DNA of 64,000 bases from Streptomyces chumphonensis (GTDB lineage: Bacteria; Actinomycetota; Actinomycetes; Streptomycetales; Streptomycetaceae): positions 1 through 64,000 of the forward strand of contig NZ_JACXYU010000012.1 of assembly GCF_014779715.1 (NCBI RefSeq). The letters are read 5' to 3'. Made by a program: the position numbers and the translations under genes. The notes under the pieces are model-generated. The model searched no databases and was not told the DNA's origin. It saw nothing but the letters and a program-made list of their open reading frames with translations. Positions within the stretch are counted from its first letter, which is position 1. Each line of letters opens with the position of its first letter. Below are positions 63,533 through 64,000 of the stretch, piece after piece.

Positions 63533-64000
63533 TGACCCGCCTCCTCGGTGTACTCGGAACCCTCGGCCGCTCTCGCCTGTTCGGCGGCGTCCCGGTCGGC
63601 CGAGGAGCCCTCGGGGGGCGCGCTCCCGGTCGACGGCACGGTGGGCCGCTCGGCCCGGAGCAGAGCCACGATCTCGTCCTCGCGTCCGGCGATACGGTCG
63701 CCGATGGCGGTGAGCTGCCCGCGCATGGCGGTCATGTCCGACTCGCTGAACAGCTCCTCGCCGCGTTCGCCGACCAGCTCCCGGGCCAGCCGGAGGAAGT
63801 CCACGCCGGCGGCGCCGTCGCCCTCTCCCGGGCCGCCGATGCGCACGAGGCGCGGCAGGTGTTCGGCGATCTGCTCAAGCGCGTCGAGAATCTGCTGCTG
63901 GTAGCGGTATTCGAGGATCTCCGGAGCCTCGGCCGCGGTGACCGCGCGGATGTCGAGGGCCTGGGCCTCCAGCAGCGCCGCGTTGGCCTTCGCCTCCGAC
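63529..64000 (-). CDS. SPFH-like protein, C-terminal part only (cut by the window end)
   Basis: The minus-strand frame is open through the window edge at 64000, so only about 157 C-terminal residues are visible. They form a helical segment (ANAALLEAQALDIRAVTAAE and YQQQILDALEQIAEHLP) followed by a Gly/Glu-rich tail. The composition and the overlapping order (stop within the next gene's GTG) suggest a second SPFH or associated protein in one operon. The start lies outside the window. Confidence 0.75.
   Translation of the reverse strand, partial: SEAKANAALLEAQALDIRAVTAAEAPEILEYRYQQQILDALEQIAEHLPRLVRIGGPGEGDGAAGVDFLRLARELVGERGEELFSESDMTAMRGQLTAIGDRIAGREDEIVALLRAERPTVPSTGSAPPEGSSADRDAAEQARAAEGSEYTEEAGQ

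Overview
The window is a high-GC actinomycete chromosome segment, most likely Streptomyces or a close relative. GC-rich third positions, many GTG starts, a Mycobacterium-like pgsA2/DUF881/sbp/garA/ftsR block, a tandem glycine riboswitch before gcvP and a DUF5999 gene all point that way. No tRNA, rRNA, insertion sequence, phage gene or CRISPR array was seen.

Region 1 (about 0.1-23.7 kb) is conserved chromosome. It starts with a CDP-alcohol phosphotransferase and a nucleotidyltransferase/phosphomannomutase-like fusion. Next come two DUF881 proteins flanking small basic protein Sbp, then a GarA-like FHA protein, FtsR, a DUF151 protein, a second MerR protein, DNA polymerase IV, a PRC-barrel protein and riboswitch-controlled gcvP. 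It ends with DUF5999, a conserved hypothetical, a glutamate-cysteine-ligase-like enzyme, a CPBP protease, a PhzF protein, two EamA transporters, a flavin-binding PNPOx-like protein divergent from a MocR regulator, and a Rieske lipoprotein.

Region 2 (about 23.8-62.1 kb) is a large catabolic block with no housekeeping genes. It holds two separate extradiol ring-cleavage modules of unrelated fold. Module A (30.7-35.7 kb) has a FAH-RraA fusion, a DapA-like aldolase, a 5-carboxymethyl-2-hydroxymuconate-semialdehyde-type dehydrogenase and a cupin-independent VOC-fold homoprotocatechuate 2,3-dioxygenase whose active-site residues all match the Brevibacterium enzyme. Module B (54.4-59.2 kb) has an acetoacetate-decarboxylase-like protein, an aldehyde dehydrogenase, a LigB-type dioxygenase, a FAH protein and a TetR regulator. 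Around them lie hydrolases (two YtcJ-like amidohydrolases, two HSL-type esterases, a phosphotriesterase-like pair, an alpha/beta hydrolase), reductases (two aldo-keto reductases, an alcohol dehydrogenase, an SDR), an O-methyltransferase, an MFS exporter and a family-5 ABC importer.

A PuuA/PuuC/PuuD-like set (glutamine-synthetase-like ligase, aldehyde dehydrogenase, class-I amidotransferase) surrounds module B. Together these suggest uptake and hydrolysis of an ester-, lactone- or amide-linked aromatic, gamma-glutamylation of an amine, and meta cleavage. That pathway is inference. Regulation looks modular: a FadR-type gene sits between two identical 12-bp palindromes, a second motif is shared by the alcohol dehydrogenase and ABC promoters, and a third is shared by the promoters of module B and the PuuC-like gene.

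Region 3 (62.2-64.0 kb) has two overlapping SPFH/band-7 membrane protein genes on the minus strand, the first cut by the window end.
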